From Pomacea canaliculata (Eukaryota > Mollusca > Gastropoda > Architaenioglossa > Ampullariidae): DNA of 64,000 bases. The stretch lies in contig NC_037597.1 in the NCBI RefSeq assembly GCF_003073045.1, positions 5,018,717-5,082,716 of the forward strand, given 5' to 3'. Both the position numbers and the translations under genes were made by a program. A model generated the notes under the pieces. That model searched no databases, was not told where the DNA came from, and was given only the letters and a program-made list of their open reading frames with translations. Below are positions 22,800 through 43,173 of this stretch, one piece after another (positions within the stretch are counted from its first letter, which is position 1; every line of letters starts with the position of its first letter).

Positions 22800-25700
22800 C
22801 TGGCCGGCAGTTGTCAGAGGACAAGCAAATGTCAAGCATGTTCACACTCTGATGGGCCATTGTCTTCCCAAGGTCGATTCCCCTTGGCGTTAACCCCCAC
22901 AATCGTCTCCGAAAGGAAAATCGTACAGGCTGACCCCAAAGTGCACGAACTTTAAGCTATTTAAAGACACCGTTAGTGAGGGTCCTTTCCTAAGACAGGT
23001 TCGCGCAATCAATCCGAGTCCGCCATTATCCAGCTTCTGTGAAATGTTCAAAACGTGCAATGCTTCGTAATAAAATATTTATTAACTAAGAAAAAAATGT
23101 ATGCATGTAGACACAAACATGTTCAAAAGCAAGAAATCGATTTCGTACCAATCAGTTTAGACCGAGAGTTGTAAGAGAAGATGTTCCTGTGGGAATTTGG
23201 ACCACTGACATTAGAAAAGTTTTCAGGAAAACGGTGACGTCACTGGTTCAAAAAACCTGACCAAGTCACCCACAGCTGGTTGCTGTTAACCTCTTAAAAG
23301 TTCACTGCCCCTACCCTAGGTAAATGTAACGCTACTGATATCCAAATGACAGCAGTCTAATAAGGCCAGTTATGACGTACACTTATATCATCTAGAAAAT
23401 CTGTTTACTGAAGTCCCAACATATCTAGATATGACATATCTAAATGTCATTTTATAGAAGGCACTTGCACACTTGATTACTTTCAAAATCCTAAGCAGTG
23501 TTTTTGTTATCACTAGTCCATAGTGTACAATGCATCCCTGGACCACGTGTAGAGCAATGCCACATATTAAAGCTTTTTTCCCAGGGTTGTTAGTTTCACA
23601 GTCACTTAACAGGTTATTGATGTTGCTAAATTGCTTTGCCTTTTTTCTGGCCCAGTGCACATAGTTCTCTAGATGGTCATCAATAAACACATACACCTCA
23701 TTCTGGCTGTATTAGGTCAATGTCAAAATAATTCCAGTAAAAATTCAATTGAAGCAATCTTTATTTCACAATATACATACAATATCAGATTTCTGATATC
23801 ATACTGATGTCAATACATAAAGAGACATCTTGCACGTTAAAACCATTCCTTTTAAAATGACAGAATTCTTGTTCAAAATTAATTTTTTTGGAGATTATTC
23901 ATTAGGAAGTATGTCACTGTTTTAAGGCGCTTCTGTTTCTGAGACTATCTTTACTACTATGTTTAGAAAAAAGAACACAAGTCTGATAAAAGAATGGATA
24001 AAGGTATATTTTTAAAAAAAAGAGAGAAATAAGCAGGTTAAGGGAAAGTGGTTTCTTTTTCATAAACCATAAGTTGAAACAGGAAGCACAATCACAAGAT
24101 AGCAATGGCTTAACGGTGAATGAATTTATCAGAGTTTCAAGTCAGGTAAATACTGAAAAGTCACTTTATTGAACACCATTTTAAAGCCCTGACAGCAATG
24201 ACTAAAAACATGATAATTCTGGTGCCCCAATAAACTGACATGCTTATTTTGATTCCCAGTTTCCTAACCCCTGACATCTTACACATAGTGAAGTTAAAAC
24301 TGGCAACAGTTTAACCTCCCAAACACTTTCACAACATCAATCAGTTCTGTTCATTTTTTTGCTTCTCATTTGTTGCATAAAGAAAATTCTTGACATTTGA
24401 CTATCTTTATTGTTCAAGTAAAAGCACGAAATTTCAACATTAAATATCAGTATAAGAAAAAATAACAAAGAAATGTAATTTTTGATTGTGCAGTGAAAAA
24501 AGTGAAAATGGCATTCATCATTTTAACTGCAAACTTTGTCTCACCAACAACCAGAAAGGCTGACAATAGGAATCCACAACATATGCTCCCAATGAGAATC
24601 TGCATCACCTACAGTTTATCCTGAGCAGATTACCACCTATTGTTGCATCCTCTAGGGCATCAAGTTAAAAGATGATAGCAGAGCATTTTAGACTAATGAT
24701 TTCTTTGTTAGTTGTTTTTACCGACTGGTTTCTAGAAATTAGAATATTTACACTGAGGAGCATGCAGCAGCCTACATGTTCAGTCCCCATTATCTTACAT
24801 AAGTTATAATTTATTATCAGGCAACGAAAAGGCAAACCCAAGGATATACAAAGGAAAAATTCATAATTCTTTTTGATTAGGCTTAACAGGCAACCTCATT
24901 TTATCAGCAGAATAAATAAACAAATAAATAACAAAACACTCACCAGTAGATTGTAATGAATTCAAATAAATGTACTAATGATTGTTCCGTAGCTTGGAAG
25001 ACACTTTTTTCGCTCTCTCCATTAAGCCTTCATTTACAGATGGTGAAATCATACATATGAAAACAAGTCATGTACCTTGTTTTGTTTTTGTGACAAAATA
25101 AAACCTGTTGCTGATAAGGGGTAAAAGAGAGAAATGGACAGTGAAAAAGTGATGAATCAAAAATTTTCTTACAGCAAACATGAGTTGAACTAGTAAAGAC
25201 AAGACAGGATGAATAAAAAGCATACAAAAAGGAAAAGATAAATCTGCAAATAAAAATCTTATTTTGTCCCTCATTCCTTAAAACTTCTGTACCAGACTGC
25301 CTGAAAAACTTTTTGCCCACAAAAAAAAAAAACAAAAACCAGCAACAGTGAAGTCAATTACATTTATAGCAATACTTGTTTTATACTTTTGTTGACAACA
25401 ATCACACCCGAAAATAAAAAGCCTATGTCTGTGGATCAAAGTTAATTGTATATGAACTTATTCTTTGTAGAAACCTTTATCCCATGCCCCAAAATAAAAT
25501 TATGATGATGTGTTATGAGTATAGAAATCAATTGTTTTTAATTACTCTTCTATGCTTAAATAACAATAAAATCATCTTATGTTTGTGCAAGACAGTTTTA
25601 CAGTCTTCCTTCGAGAAAATAAAAACTCAGTTCAGAATGAAAATTAATGGAAAGACCTCAAAAGCAAAATGGAGGTCACCTGACGTTGTAATTATTCGCT

Positions 25701-26930
25701 GCTAACAACTTAAGCAGAATTTTACTTATAACGAAAATGTAAATATCATCTTGCTCCAAAACCAAAAATCATGATCCATGCGACAAAAAATTTCAGATTT
25801 AAAAATGAAAAGGATGCCCATACATAATATACTCATTCTCCATTCAAACTGCTGTACAAAAAAAAAAAAGCTTTATTTGTACAATATACCAAGGATTCTC
25901 AAGAATCAGATTGTTGACTAGTTGCAACCATTCTGTAAAACAATTTTCCGATAGATTTCCTAAGAACACTGCAAATAACTATTTCTCCTAAGTACCGGTC
26001 TTCATACAGTTTTTAAAATACTGGACCAAAAGCTCAGAAAGTTCATGTTGTTATACACACATAAACAATACACAGATTTTGCATAAATGCTGAAAACTTT
26101 TTAAAATCTGACTAGTGTTCTTTATGTTGCAAACTGCTTAGCATTATGTTTTATAAACATTTAGCGCAAAGGTACCAAAATGATCAGTTATCGTTGTCAT
26201 CATAACCATTCAGGGGCAGCTCCTTAAGCTGTGTGGATGTTTCATATCAATAAAAAGTGGAAGCTTTTTAATAATTCATGTGGATGCATCGCATTCATGG
26301 TGTTTTGAGTGCTACTTCAACAATGCCATATCACATATGTTTGAGTATTTCTGAACATGTGGAAGAGCAAAACTACCAAACAGCATGCTACTAGAATATG
26401 GGAGTTTAAAAAAAATCAGTTTCAACCCTCAAGGAAATGATCTCACTTCAAAGCTCTGTTACCCAATGTTCATCTAAACTTCTGTTTCATTTTATCACCC
26501 TTTGACTAATAATGAGTTTTTTTTCCCCCATGTTTTTCAGGTTTCAATGATGAAAGACTTATAATACGACTTTATGAAAGATCTTCAAACACTGTAAATG
26601 TTAGGAAAAAAATCTCAGAAACGTAATACTGAATTTTTGTACAATGATTGAAGCAATACATACATTTTTAATGCATTTACAAATAGTACAAATTTACATG
26701 CATCTTAAAAGCCAAAAATACAAAGTAATGTATGGAAGAAAGTATATGGTTTTAATTAAAACCACTTATAATCAAGGTGACCAGCGATTTTGGTCACCAT
26801 ATAGGAAAGAGCACCCTTTTTTTCATTCCTCCATTCTTTCATCTCCAAATAAATGTCATACCTGTTAACTAATGTGAAAACCTTGACACCCTTATAAATC
26901 TGTTAAAAAGAAGTAATGGCCAGACACTTT
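22800..26930. other. CpG-rich to CpG-poor transition; possible distal DEGS 3' UTR
   Basis: CG dinucleotides are normal up to about 23.4 kb and scarce beyond it, where the DNA also becomes AT-rich. On the minus strand an AATAAA signal lies at 23765-23760, just inside the CpG-poor side, with further ones at about 24170 and upstream. No coding exon was recognised. One reading is that the DEGS transcript extends to about 23.7 kb as a very long 3' UTR; the alternative is ordinary intergenic DNA. Confidence 0.35.
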
Positions 26931-27115
26931 ACATTTTTGAGGAAGGAGGTGTTACCCCACTTTCTTAATGCAGTAAGGTACTCATTCCCGACAGCTGGGT
27001 CATGAAGGGGAGGAAGTTTGCTGTACTACACAGGTATCAAACCAGTGAACATTTGGGTTCAGATGCCAGTGTTTCTAACCCCTCAACTATCCACTTCTCT
27101 GTAAGTGTAAGTAAT
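26930..27115 (-). mobile_element. tRNA-derived SINE remnant
   Basis: The minus strand reads GTGGATAGTTGAGGGGTTAG (A-box-like), then CACTGGCATCTGAACCC, then CACTGGTTTGATACCTG (B-box-like GGTTTGATACC, one base off GGTTCGATACC). This is a recognisable tRNA head. A SINE body continues to about 26.93 kb. Ends are approximate. Confidence 0.6.
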
Positions 27116-27424
27116 TTTAGCAAATTTTATCTTTGAATAATAAATGTGATGACCAACTTAATTGCACATAAATATCTGTGTGTATGCACACACACACAAA
27201 AATAGATGGTGCTCTTGAATTTATGATAAATAACTCCTAATCAGTAAACGAAGCTCAGCTCTAGAAGAATCCAGATTACATTTAAACCTACTCATTCATC
27301 TCTGAAAAACTGTACGTGATTATCATAAAAATTAGACTGAAGACTTCATGTTCAACTGAAATGATAAGTCATCACACATGGACTCAGCTAAAAGGCAGGA
27401 CTGGGAAACAGGGTACAGCTGGAA

Positions 27425-27860
27425 CAGGTAAAGCAGCTTCAAGTACTTGGGAGCCACCCTCTCCAATGATGGCAGCTACACGCCAGATATCTGTTTTAGG
27501 ATCACAACAGCAACAGCAGCAATGGCTAGACTGGATAGGATCTGGCATAGCCATAAGATAAGGTTCACTAGCAAGTACAAGCAGTATAAATCCCTGGTAG
27601 TGCTGATCATGCTCTACGGATGTGACACGTGGACTTGCAGAAATAGAAAGAAGAATACAGGCATTCAAAAACAAGTGCCTGAGGAGGCTGCTCTGGATCT
27701 CAAACTAAGAACATAGAACCAATGACTTTGTACAAAACAAGATTGCCACACTCGTAGGACACTAGGAACCTCTACTTTCAACAGTCTTCTTTGGTGATGC
27801 GATCCCTCCAACGACAGGGATGACTGACAAAGGACTGGGAAGGCAAGCTTTTAGTGAAAT
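27425..27860 (+). mobile_element. Decayed non-LTR retrotransposon (LINE) 3' fragment
   Basis: The first frame gives FKYLGATLSNDGSY, MARLDRIWHSHKIRF and YKSLVVLIMLYGCDTWT. The reading then continues in another frame as FKNKCLRRLLWIS and EHRTNDFVQNKIATLVG, with stops. These are hallmarks of the region after the reverse-transcriptase core in animal LINEs (RTE-like or a related clade; the clade is uncertain). Only about 145 codons' worth remains, with at least one frameshift and several stops, so it is a dead 5'-truncated copy. The upstream polymerase domain is absent. Confidence 0.85.
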
Positions 27861-27869
27861 AATACCATA

Positions 27870-29858
27870 CACAGTGGTTTGAAACATTTATCAGCAAATA
27901 AATAATACTGCCAAAATGCTAAGTTATGCAGTGATCAAAATGCTTTCAATATATTTATATGACAAACACTCAGTAGTATATCAAATGGCAAAATAAAGAC
28001 AAAAATGAACAGCAGTTATCTACTCCTTAAGAAAAGGAACCAATGTTTAAACTGTATTGTTCATACTCTAGTATTTTTGACAATGCAGCACGATTGTTTT
28101 GGTATTTTGTGTTGTTTTTTGTGAGGGTGGGGGTGTTATGATCCTTTTCCCGTCCCTTGAAGTGACATGCTTAGTAATGTCTTCTCAAGAGAGAGGTCTC
28201 AACTTTCTTGAATCTAGCAACCATAATGCACAGGCAAAAGCGACGGCTTTTTTGTATTTTGCTACAACAATAAAGCCAAATTCTCCATTTAGCTGTAATA
28301 TTTACTGTTGTGTCAGATGTCAGTTTTACGGAGAATGTCGCCACTTCAAAATCAGGTGCAACTTCAAATTTTTTCACCTTACCCCCACTTCATGAGGATC
28401 CTTTGCATTTATCTTAGTAGCAAACAATTTTTTTAATTTATTAAACCTCCAATGGCAGCTTTATGGATACCTCAAAATGAAACAACAATGACAGTTAGGA
28501 CTGGTGACCTAGCATCAGCAAAAGGTTTTTTAAAAGCAGCACAGCAGAATACTGACTAACACAAAAAAAAACTAACACTCAGCTACAACTCAGTCACCCA
28601 TCCTAGAAGAAATGTGTCACATTTCTCATTTCCATTCTTAAAATAAATAGACATCCTGCATTATCACATATGACGCCAGCATTTTACCTGACTAGAGAAA
28701 ACTTACACTTAAAAGTGCAAAGCTGTCCGAAGCTTTTCATTACAAATATGTCGAACACATAAAGAGGCCAGTTGTGCAGTCGCACAGAATGACACAAATG
28801 CCATGAAGAAAGAATCTGAATTACGTAAATTCCAACATGTATAACTGTCATGTGTTACAACTGCATAAACAAAACAGATTCCTCATTATGACATGCTAGA
28901 GTGATCAGCAGTGAAAGGTACAGCTTTACAAGATTTTCTGAGAAATGTGATCTATATAATGGGCCATTGGTTTGTTTTTTTTTTTCACTTCCTACAAATG
29001 CAAAAAGCTACGGAGCTTTTAAAAAAAAACATTTGAAAAATGAAAAGCTCATAACTGTCAGAAATAAAAAACAAAACAAACCCAAAAGTAGTAGTCAGGA
29101 GGAAAAAACTTTACATAAATGAGACTAAAAGCTGAAGAAGAGCCACAATCCATTATACCTTTATCAATTATTTGATAAAAATGGAAAACAAAATAAAAAA
29201 GTAGGAAACAAAATATGTATGATCAGCAATTCAATTAAAAACAGAAGACAAAAAACCAAACAAAAAGCCTTTTCCCATTTCTTTAAAATTATCATAGGCA
29301 ACCAAGCATTTCCGGCAATCATTGAGAAACAAATGACTGCAACAGGTTAGTTCTTTTAATATACTGATCACAGAACAGATACTATGAAGTACTATGGTGG
29401 TATGCTTAAAAATATTTTTATGTGATACAAAAAATGTTCGCTACTCAATGAACACCTGTAAAGAACTACCATAATTGAAAACAGATTACAAAGGCTTCCC
29501 ATAATCCATTTGCGCAAAGCCCCATTTCCTGTGGAGTGCTTTTTGACCTGCTACATTATTTTTTTTTGCTTATTCCAGTTTAGATGTGGTCTCTAGAAGT
29601 GTGTTGGAAAAAACCCAATGCCAACTAAGATATACATGCATCCATATGACCCCATCAACAGATATGCCCCAATTAAGTCAAAAAAAAAAGAAAGAAACCT
29701 CACGCAGACAATGAAAGTTCTTTCATAGTACAGCAAACACCTTTAAGAAAAGTAGAGACTTACCATTTCTTTAGGCATAAAAGAAATGACTGCCTGTTGA
29801 CAGATTTAAAAACTACTGGCCACAAAAAAAAAAAAAAATTATTTTCAGATCAGAAGAT
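27870..29858. other. AT-rich, CpG-poor DNA downstream of the DEGS stop codon
   Basis: No coding sequence recognised. It is continuous in composition with the DEGS gene body and may be DEGS 3' UTR on the minus strand. A minus-strand AATAAA lies at about 28442-28437. No strong signal was seen within the first 500 bp after the stop. Confidence 0.4.
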
Positions 29859-36812
<6,954 letters not shown>

Positions 36813-37142
36813 GGAAGAACAGAACAAAAATTTAGCTTAATAAAATAAGCAGTACAAGTATTATAATAGCCTAGTTGATCTTGCGTGTTTCACTTTAAAA
36901 AAAAAAAAGAAATTAAATGAGATGGGTGCCTACAAAAGTTTAGACTTGTTTTATTTTCTTGAGCTTTAGTTAGGGGCACACTTTCAGTAATAACAACCAT
37001 GGAGGAAAGTTGGGGAAATGCCAATCATTTGATATGATCTATTGATTTTTAAAATTGCAGCAATTCTTAATCATTATTAATAATGGCTGACATTTAAAAA
37101 CAATTTTACTTCATAGATTTGTTATATACAAATTTCTTACAG

Positions 37143-40100
37143 GGTCGATCGTTCTTCAAAAACCATGCTTGTGTTTTCGGATCAAGGGTCATGTGATGGT
37201 GATCAGTGGTGAGTAGAATGCTGAGCATCAGATAAATGTTCATTTGCTTCTTTTTTTTTTTTTTTTTTAACCATTCTTGTTTAAATAGTTAACTGTTAGA
37301 TCAGTACTGTAGGAAAAAGAGAAAAAAGTATATGTGACCTGCCACCACAGAATGATTCTTAAGTTAGCAATTATTTGGTAGTCATATTGAAATGGTGGTT
37401 ATGTATGTATAGGGCATGTACACCCCTAAGGTTTACATAGATAGGGTTCATCAAAACAACACTTAAATGATAAAAACCATTTATTCACAAAACCTACAAT
37501 TATATCCTAGAAGATTTACAGGATGATTTAAAGTCTGGAAATGGGTGATACCGGTTTCTTTTTACTTCACATAGTAAATGTTCTAAATTGTCCTTTTTTT
37601 TCAGGGGTCAGTCAGCCTACACAATTGCAGGCACTCAGTGAGTACTTTTGAAGATCTCTATTCATTTCAGATAATGGGTGTTGGGTTGATATGCTTTGCA
37701 CATATTTTGGCTTTGCAGAACTATCCTGTATTTCTCTTCAGCATGAAAGGGAGTGGAGAATTGATTGGATTACATGTGCCCATACCATATCCAGAAATAA
37801 TCTAAAGTGTACTTTAGTGGTTAGAAATTTAAAGAAAAAAAACAACAGAAAATACCATTGTTTCAACCTGAAAGAATTTGTTTTGCAAATATCCTGAGGA
37901 AAAATTATCAAAAGGTTGCATGAAAAATATCCTGCAGAAGGGTTGCCAGTGTCAGCATGTGGGTGTATCCTGCAGAGATACTACTGTTAAGTTATTGGAC
38001 ATGCATATCTAAGCAAGCTTAATAAATGCATGTCACACGGTAATGGGCATTCTTAACAGGATGGCCATACCTTTGCAAAGTACTGCATTAATTGAAGTGC
38101 TTAAAATGGAAAGCACTGGTTTTTCTGCTTTACTTTTAAGTCATTAAGGAATGCATGGTCTTGGTGTTTCCCTTGTTGATATTTAGCTTATCACTATGTT
38201 TGGTCATGAAGCATTTGTTTTCATCCATTGCAAAATGCTAGCTACTGTGTGGTTGATATGGAAGAGTGTACATGAAAAAACATTTTTTGTCCAATAACAT
38301 CTTTTCAGGAAGAGACTGTTTAGATTACATCAAAAATGGGGTCTGGTGCTTTGTATACAAGTTGATACTTTTTAATATTTAACAAAGCTGTTTCTCTCTG
38401 CTGAAGGTCATACCATACCATTGAAATAGCAACAATACCTGAACATCTTGAATCATTTCATGGTTTTTTTTTTTTATGTCTTTGTTGCTTCTTCCAGTTT
38501 TTTGAAAAAAAAGGCTTTGCTGTTTACTTGACTTCATCACATTTAATGTTTCTGCCATCTGGGATGCGTGGCACAATGTCTGGCAGATTGTGCCAAGCCT
38601 TAGCCATCTGTGCTTCAAACATGCTTCAAACCATTGCAAAGAGACAATAGCTCAGAAATCAAGGGGTGTTGGCATTTCAATATCCCAGCAGTTCTGAAGC
38701 ATCAATTTGAGAGCTGATTTTATTTCAAAATGTTTGGAAATTGTTTCCTTCTTTTCTCTAGCTGACTAAATGAATTTGTTTATATTGTTTTATATGTACA
38801 TTTTTATTTTTTATTGATTTCAATATGTGAAAGTGTTTTATTTTTTTCTTCATTTCTTTGATGGAGGACATGATGCCTGTAATGTTACATGAAAATGTCA
38901 CATGATGTGTTGAGTTCTTGTCGCTAATGCAGTGGTTTACACCCAGAACTTACAGTGGGGTGATCATTTGTGTTTCCAGAGCGCAGGGTTTGACCTATGT
39001 GACTGTTCCACCGGAGTCTCCGGGCTGGGGGTGAGATATGGCCCTGTCCATTGTGCTTCAGTTTAATCGGTTCATGTTGTAGCGTGGGACTCAGAAGAAT
39101 TTCCTTAGACTTGGTTTCCCGAGTATCAGAGATATTTCATAGACAGCCAGTCTACAGTTACCCTTTCAGCATATTGTTGCTGCATAATCCGTGAGAAAAA
39201 ATGTCTTTCATATTATTGGAACTTGTCAGTCAGCGTGAAAATACCAGAGGATCATTGCTTCTTTCTTTAGTTATTAACGTTTGTGTGGAAAAGTTCTGTA
39301 AAGTAAATGTTAAACGACATGGAAAAAGATATTTCTAGGAAATAAGTGGCTGGGATCCATTATCATGACTTCTGAACCATTTAAAGGTATGTTTGCTTGC
39401 AACATGTAGGATCAACCTTGCATATGATCATGCTGAAAGGGTTAGATAATCAGTGACAAGATCAGAGCAGAGAGTCATTACAGAGTACCAATATCATTCC
39501 AAGGGCAACTGATGTTGACATTTAGTGTCATGAGACATTTAAAAGTCTCCTCTTTTTCAGTGTTCTTTTTCTGAGTCCCATTGTTTGTAAAATGTCATTT
39601 CAGCTCTTTTTGAAATGCATGCTTTGTACATTTGGAAAAAAAATAGATTTAGTTTGGCATTATTAAAACAAGAGGATGAGCATCGCAGAACTGGTAGAGG
39701 CAGGCACAAAGACAGGTTTCTGCAGCAGCGATCACCCCACTGTGTCAGACAGAGAGGCATCCCTATTTCACCTGCCATCCTCATTCTTCTTCTCTGGTTT
39801 CTGACCTGTAATGTTTTCATCTTGTCAGAAAGATTGATGACTAACACAAAACTAAAATTGTCACTTGCTTTTCTTGGTTTTTAACGATCCCTTTGATCAG
39901 TTAAAAATTTTGTTTGGGGGCTAATATTAACAAATACTGGGCTCAAACCTATACACATATTCACTCATACTTTGTTTTTTTGTTTTTACATCCATCCACC
40001 CCCTCCCCCAACCTCTTCTTTGATTAAAATGTATCTTACTTTATCCCTTAAAGTCCTTGTGATCTCCACCAACCCTGACATTTCACCTGGCTTTTCTGTT

Positions 40101-40758
40101 TAACCTGCTTATACCTGTAATGTGGTTGGTGTTGGGCTTTCTTAAGTAAATAATTCTTGCATAATATGTAATAGTGCTGCATGCCTTAGAAGATTGAGCA
40201 GAGCTAGAAAGTTTATTTCAAGCAATATCTGGGTCATTGGAAGTTTTCTTGCTTTGATATCTTCCATTGACTCTTCAGGCATATATCTACAGCCTTTATT
40301 ACATAATAGCCATAAATATTGTGTGTTTTGCTTTGTGTTCTTTTATAAGTAAGAACAGATTTTGTTTAAGCTGTGTACAGTCATAAAATTTTCAATTTGG
40401 CTTTTTCAAATACAATTTTCTTGGTGTGATACTTGAACAAACATTACTTTCAAACCATAAACAAAATTATGTTGTTACTGTCCTAGTTTTTGATGACTGA
40501 TATGTCAGTAGTACACAAAATTTCACCTTAATTCGCATCTAGTTTCTGTGTGCACAACCAAGTATGGAAGTTCTTGCAGTCATAGATAATTTCATTGTTT
40601 GCTTTCTGCTGATCTTCTATTTTCTTCATGAACCAAAGTTGAGGAAAGAAGATTTATAGGTCTTTTTTGCTTGAGAATTTTATCTAACCATGTAAAACCT
40701 TTCCTAATCTTTTCAGGGGCCAAGTGGAACATCTTACATGGGATGGGGAGGTAACTAT
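37143..40758 (+). CDS. YY1: Candidate alternative 3' exons of YY1 (extended C terminus)
   Basis: Four AG...GT-bounded segments follow the finger exon: 37143-37208, 37605-37637, 38980-39030 and 40717-40758. If exon 5 is spliced at 36808 (phase 2), each next segment begins and ends in phase 2. The frame stays open through ...VDRSSKTMLVFSDQG..., ...GQSAYTIAGTQ..., ...LTYVTVPPESPGWG... and ends GQVEHLTWDGEVTM then TGA. The last exon would carry a roughly 1.7-kb 3' UTR to the AATAAA at 42476. I do not recognise this tail from vertebrate YY1. It is an inference from phase and splice sites; transcript data would settle it. Confidence 0.5.
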
Positions 40759-42500
40759 GTGAACAATGGAGTTTCCTTGACTAAGCATCAAATATTGCCC
40801 AGTGCTGAGTTGAAACTTTTTGACAAAATTAAGTGCACCTGCTTTGACCTAGAGAGGGAATGTTGGACTGCTTCTGGTTCTTTGCGAATATTTGATGCTA
40901 AAACTACACACTCAGCGACAGCATGTCTGGGTACTGTTCCATGAATGCAAGATCATTTCTGTGATGGAGTCTCCAATATATTCTGAAGAATTGGTGGCAA
41001 GACATCTCAGCATTGGTCGCAGGCATCAAGAAATATTCAAATTGGATACTGCCAGTGTTTATCCCACAAAGCATAAGGACAAAAGATTTACTTTTTCTTT
41101 GTCCGTGTCTGTGTATTGCTGTTGGAACTTGCATGCAACCAGTGGGTTAGTAAAAACATAACCCATGCGCTGATTATCTTTTGTGTCTGTATATTAGTTG
41201 CCTTTATCTTACACTTTTCCACAGTTCACTTTTTTTTTTAATTCATCATTATAAATTGTACAGATAGCCTAAAGGCAGTATGAGAGGGGTTTAAGAGGGT
41301 CCGAACCAAGTTTTTCAAGTGTAAAGGTTCTTACATGGAGCTATTGCCTCAGGCAGATTCTTTCACCACATTCCACCTCAGGATTTGGGGGAAACTGTTC
41401 GAAGTTGGCATGATATTAAGAAAAATTATTGACAGCATTTTTTAAATCCTGTTAGGTAGGCAGTTTTCTGACTAGGGGTGGTGGGGATGATTTGAGTAGT
41501 AAGACATGCACATAATTTTCTTACAAAAGTATTTAGATGTGCTGACCAAAGCATTTTGTTTTCAATAAAACTAAGCTTTCATTATGACTAAGATGGTAAT
41601 TTGTAAATCTGTAGCAACTGAGAAACAGTAGCTAAATGGTTAGGGAGTGGCCATTATTTTGCAGTTTGAGTGAAAGTTGAGCCTATTTGGATAATTAGAG
41701 CTGTTTTTCTTTTTTTACATATATATATTACAAAATTTCACCACAGCCTGAATACCCTCCTTCCCCTCTCTTCCCAAGACAGCTTGCTATGTGATTTGTT
41801 GCAATCTGCCATTTCATTGCTACAAATGAAACCAACAGTTTTGAAATCCATTATGCACATCGTTTGCTATGGAGTAAACACTTTTCAGTGTTGACATATA
41901 AAGACATGCTAATGTTTGGGACAATGGCTTATGTTGAGCATTGAATCTTCACTACAGCATCCGCATTGATACCCTGAATAAAAACGGAATTTTTGACGCT
42001 TGCATCAGTTTCCAACACAGTTAAAGGATTGTATGGATTGTTGCATCGTGCAGCTGCAGAATGAACTTTACCATCAAATGACAGTTGAAATGGGCTTTTT
42101 AAAGTAAACAAGTTTACAGAGCTATTGAGATTATTCATGTGTGCTGGAAAGACCCAAGATGTCTGCCCATAAGCCTGTACATATTTTTTTTTTCCCTCCT
42201 CCTTTGAGACTTCCCAGGTGGCCATGTCATCTGGTATTTCAGAGAAATAGGACTTGTGCCTGTGTGTATGTGCTGATAGTGTGAATGTGTGAGGTCGTGG
42301 GATGATGAGGTGTTGTATTATTTCAATTTATGTCAAACAGCACATGATTTGTTACTGATTCTTGTCATCCTTTTTTTTTTAAACCATTCTCCTTCATACC
42401 CTCTTGCTTGAATTAAGTATTACATCATTTCATGTTGACTATTGTACATAGATGATGTTGCCATTATGTTTATATAATAAAGATAGATGATGTGCAGGTG
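40759..42500 (+). other. Probable YY1 3' untranslated region
   Basis: No coding sequence is recognised here, and the short frames look random. An AATAAA signal at 42476-42481 is followed at once by a G/T-rich, T-tract element, a normal cleavage context on the plus strand. This favours a YY1 transcript that runs well beyond the THAKSK stop. Confidence 0.5.
42476..42481 (+). terminator. Polyadenylation signal AATAAA (YY1 side)
   Basis: Exact AATAAA followed within about 15-30 nt by GATGTGCAGGTG and a T run, typical of a downstream element. It would end the YY1 unit about 200 bp before the convergent PAF1 3' end. Confidence 0.6.
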
Positions 42501-42699
42501 TTTTTTTTTTTTATTAGAATATCTTGATTACTGGAGGTATTATAGTCTATTCATTGTTTAGCCCTCATTAATTTTTGTGCCAGTAGCAGCTGTGGTATAG
42601 CTACTTTGGACCGTCAGCAGCCATGCATTATGAAAAAATTTCATTTTATCAGCCAGTTACACAACACATTTCTAATTTTAAACACTTTTAGGCTTTAAA

Positions 42700-42705
42700 T
42701 TTATT
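42700..42705 (-). terminator. Candidate PAF1 polyadenylation signal
   Basis: TTTATT on the plus strand is AATAAA on the minus strand, about 470 bp beyond the PAF1 stop codon. The YY1 and PAF1 units would then converge tail-to-tail with roughly 200 bp between them. Confidence 0.45.
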
Positions 42706-43173
42706 TCGATGATTAGTTATATAGAAACATAGTATACTTCAAAACCTTTAACGAAAATTGTTTTACAAATACTGTTTAAAGATAAAATTTAAGCTAGAAT
42801 TTTATCAGCTGAATTGTTCCTTAATGCTTGTGCTACACATATTACAGTTTAGGAGTAATTTTTTAATATTTTAAAATTTACTTCTTTTGGACATGGAGGG
42901 GGGGAAAAGGGACCGAATTGCGAAATGATACGTACCCAGCTTCAGCTAGAGCTGTTTGTAACACCTGTACAGATCTTCTAAACTGGCAGTCCCACTTGAG
43001 GTTAAAGGAATATTTATCTATATTCTGAGATCTCCCATTCAAAACAGAGTTATATAAAAAGTTTGCTCAAGCAACTATCTACTGACGTTTTTTATGGTCC
43101 TCAATGCTGGACAAAACAGCTTTTAAAATATTTCTGTAACACAATTTTTCCCTCATAAAAATTTGATGTAGAC

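Noticed and set aside
40738-40944. Frame MGWGGNYVNNGVSLTK... downstream of YY1
   Set aside because: It looks attractive but needs phase 0 from the acceptor at 40716. All preceding candidate exons deliver phase 2, which gives the shorter GQVEHLTWDGEVTM ending instead.
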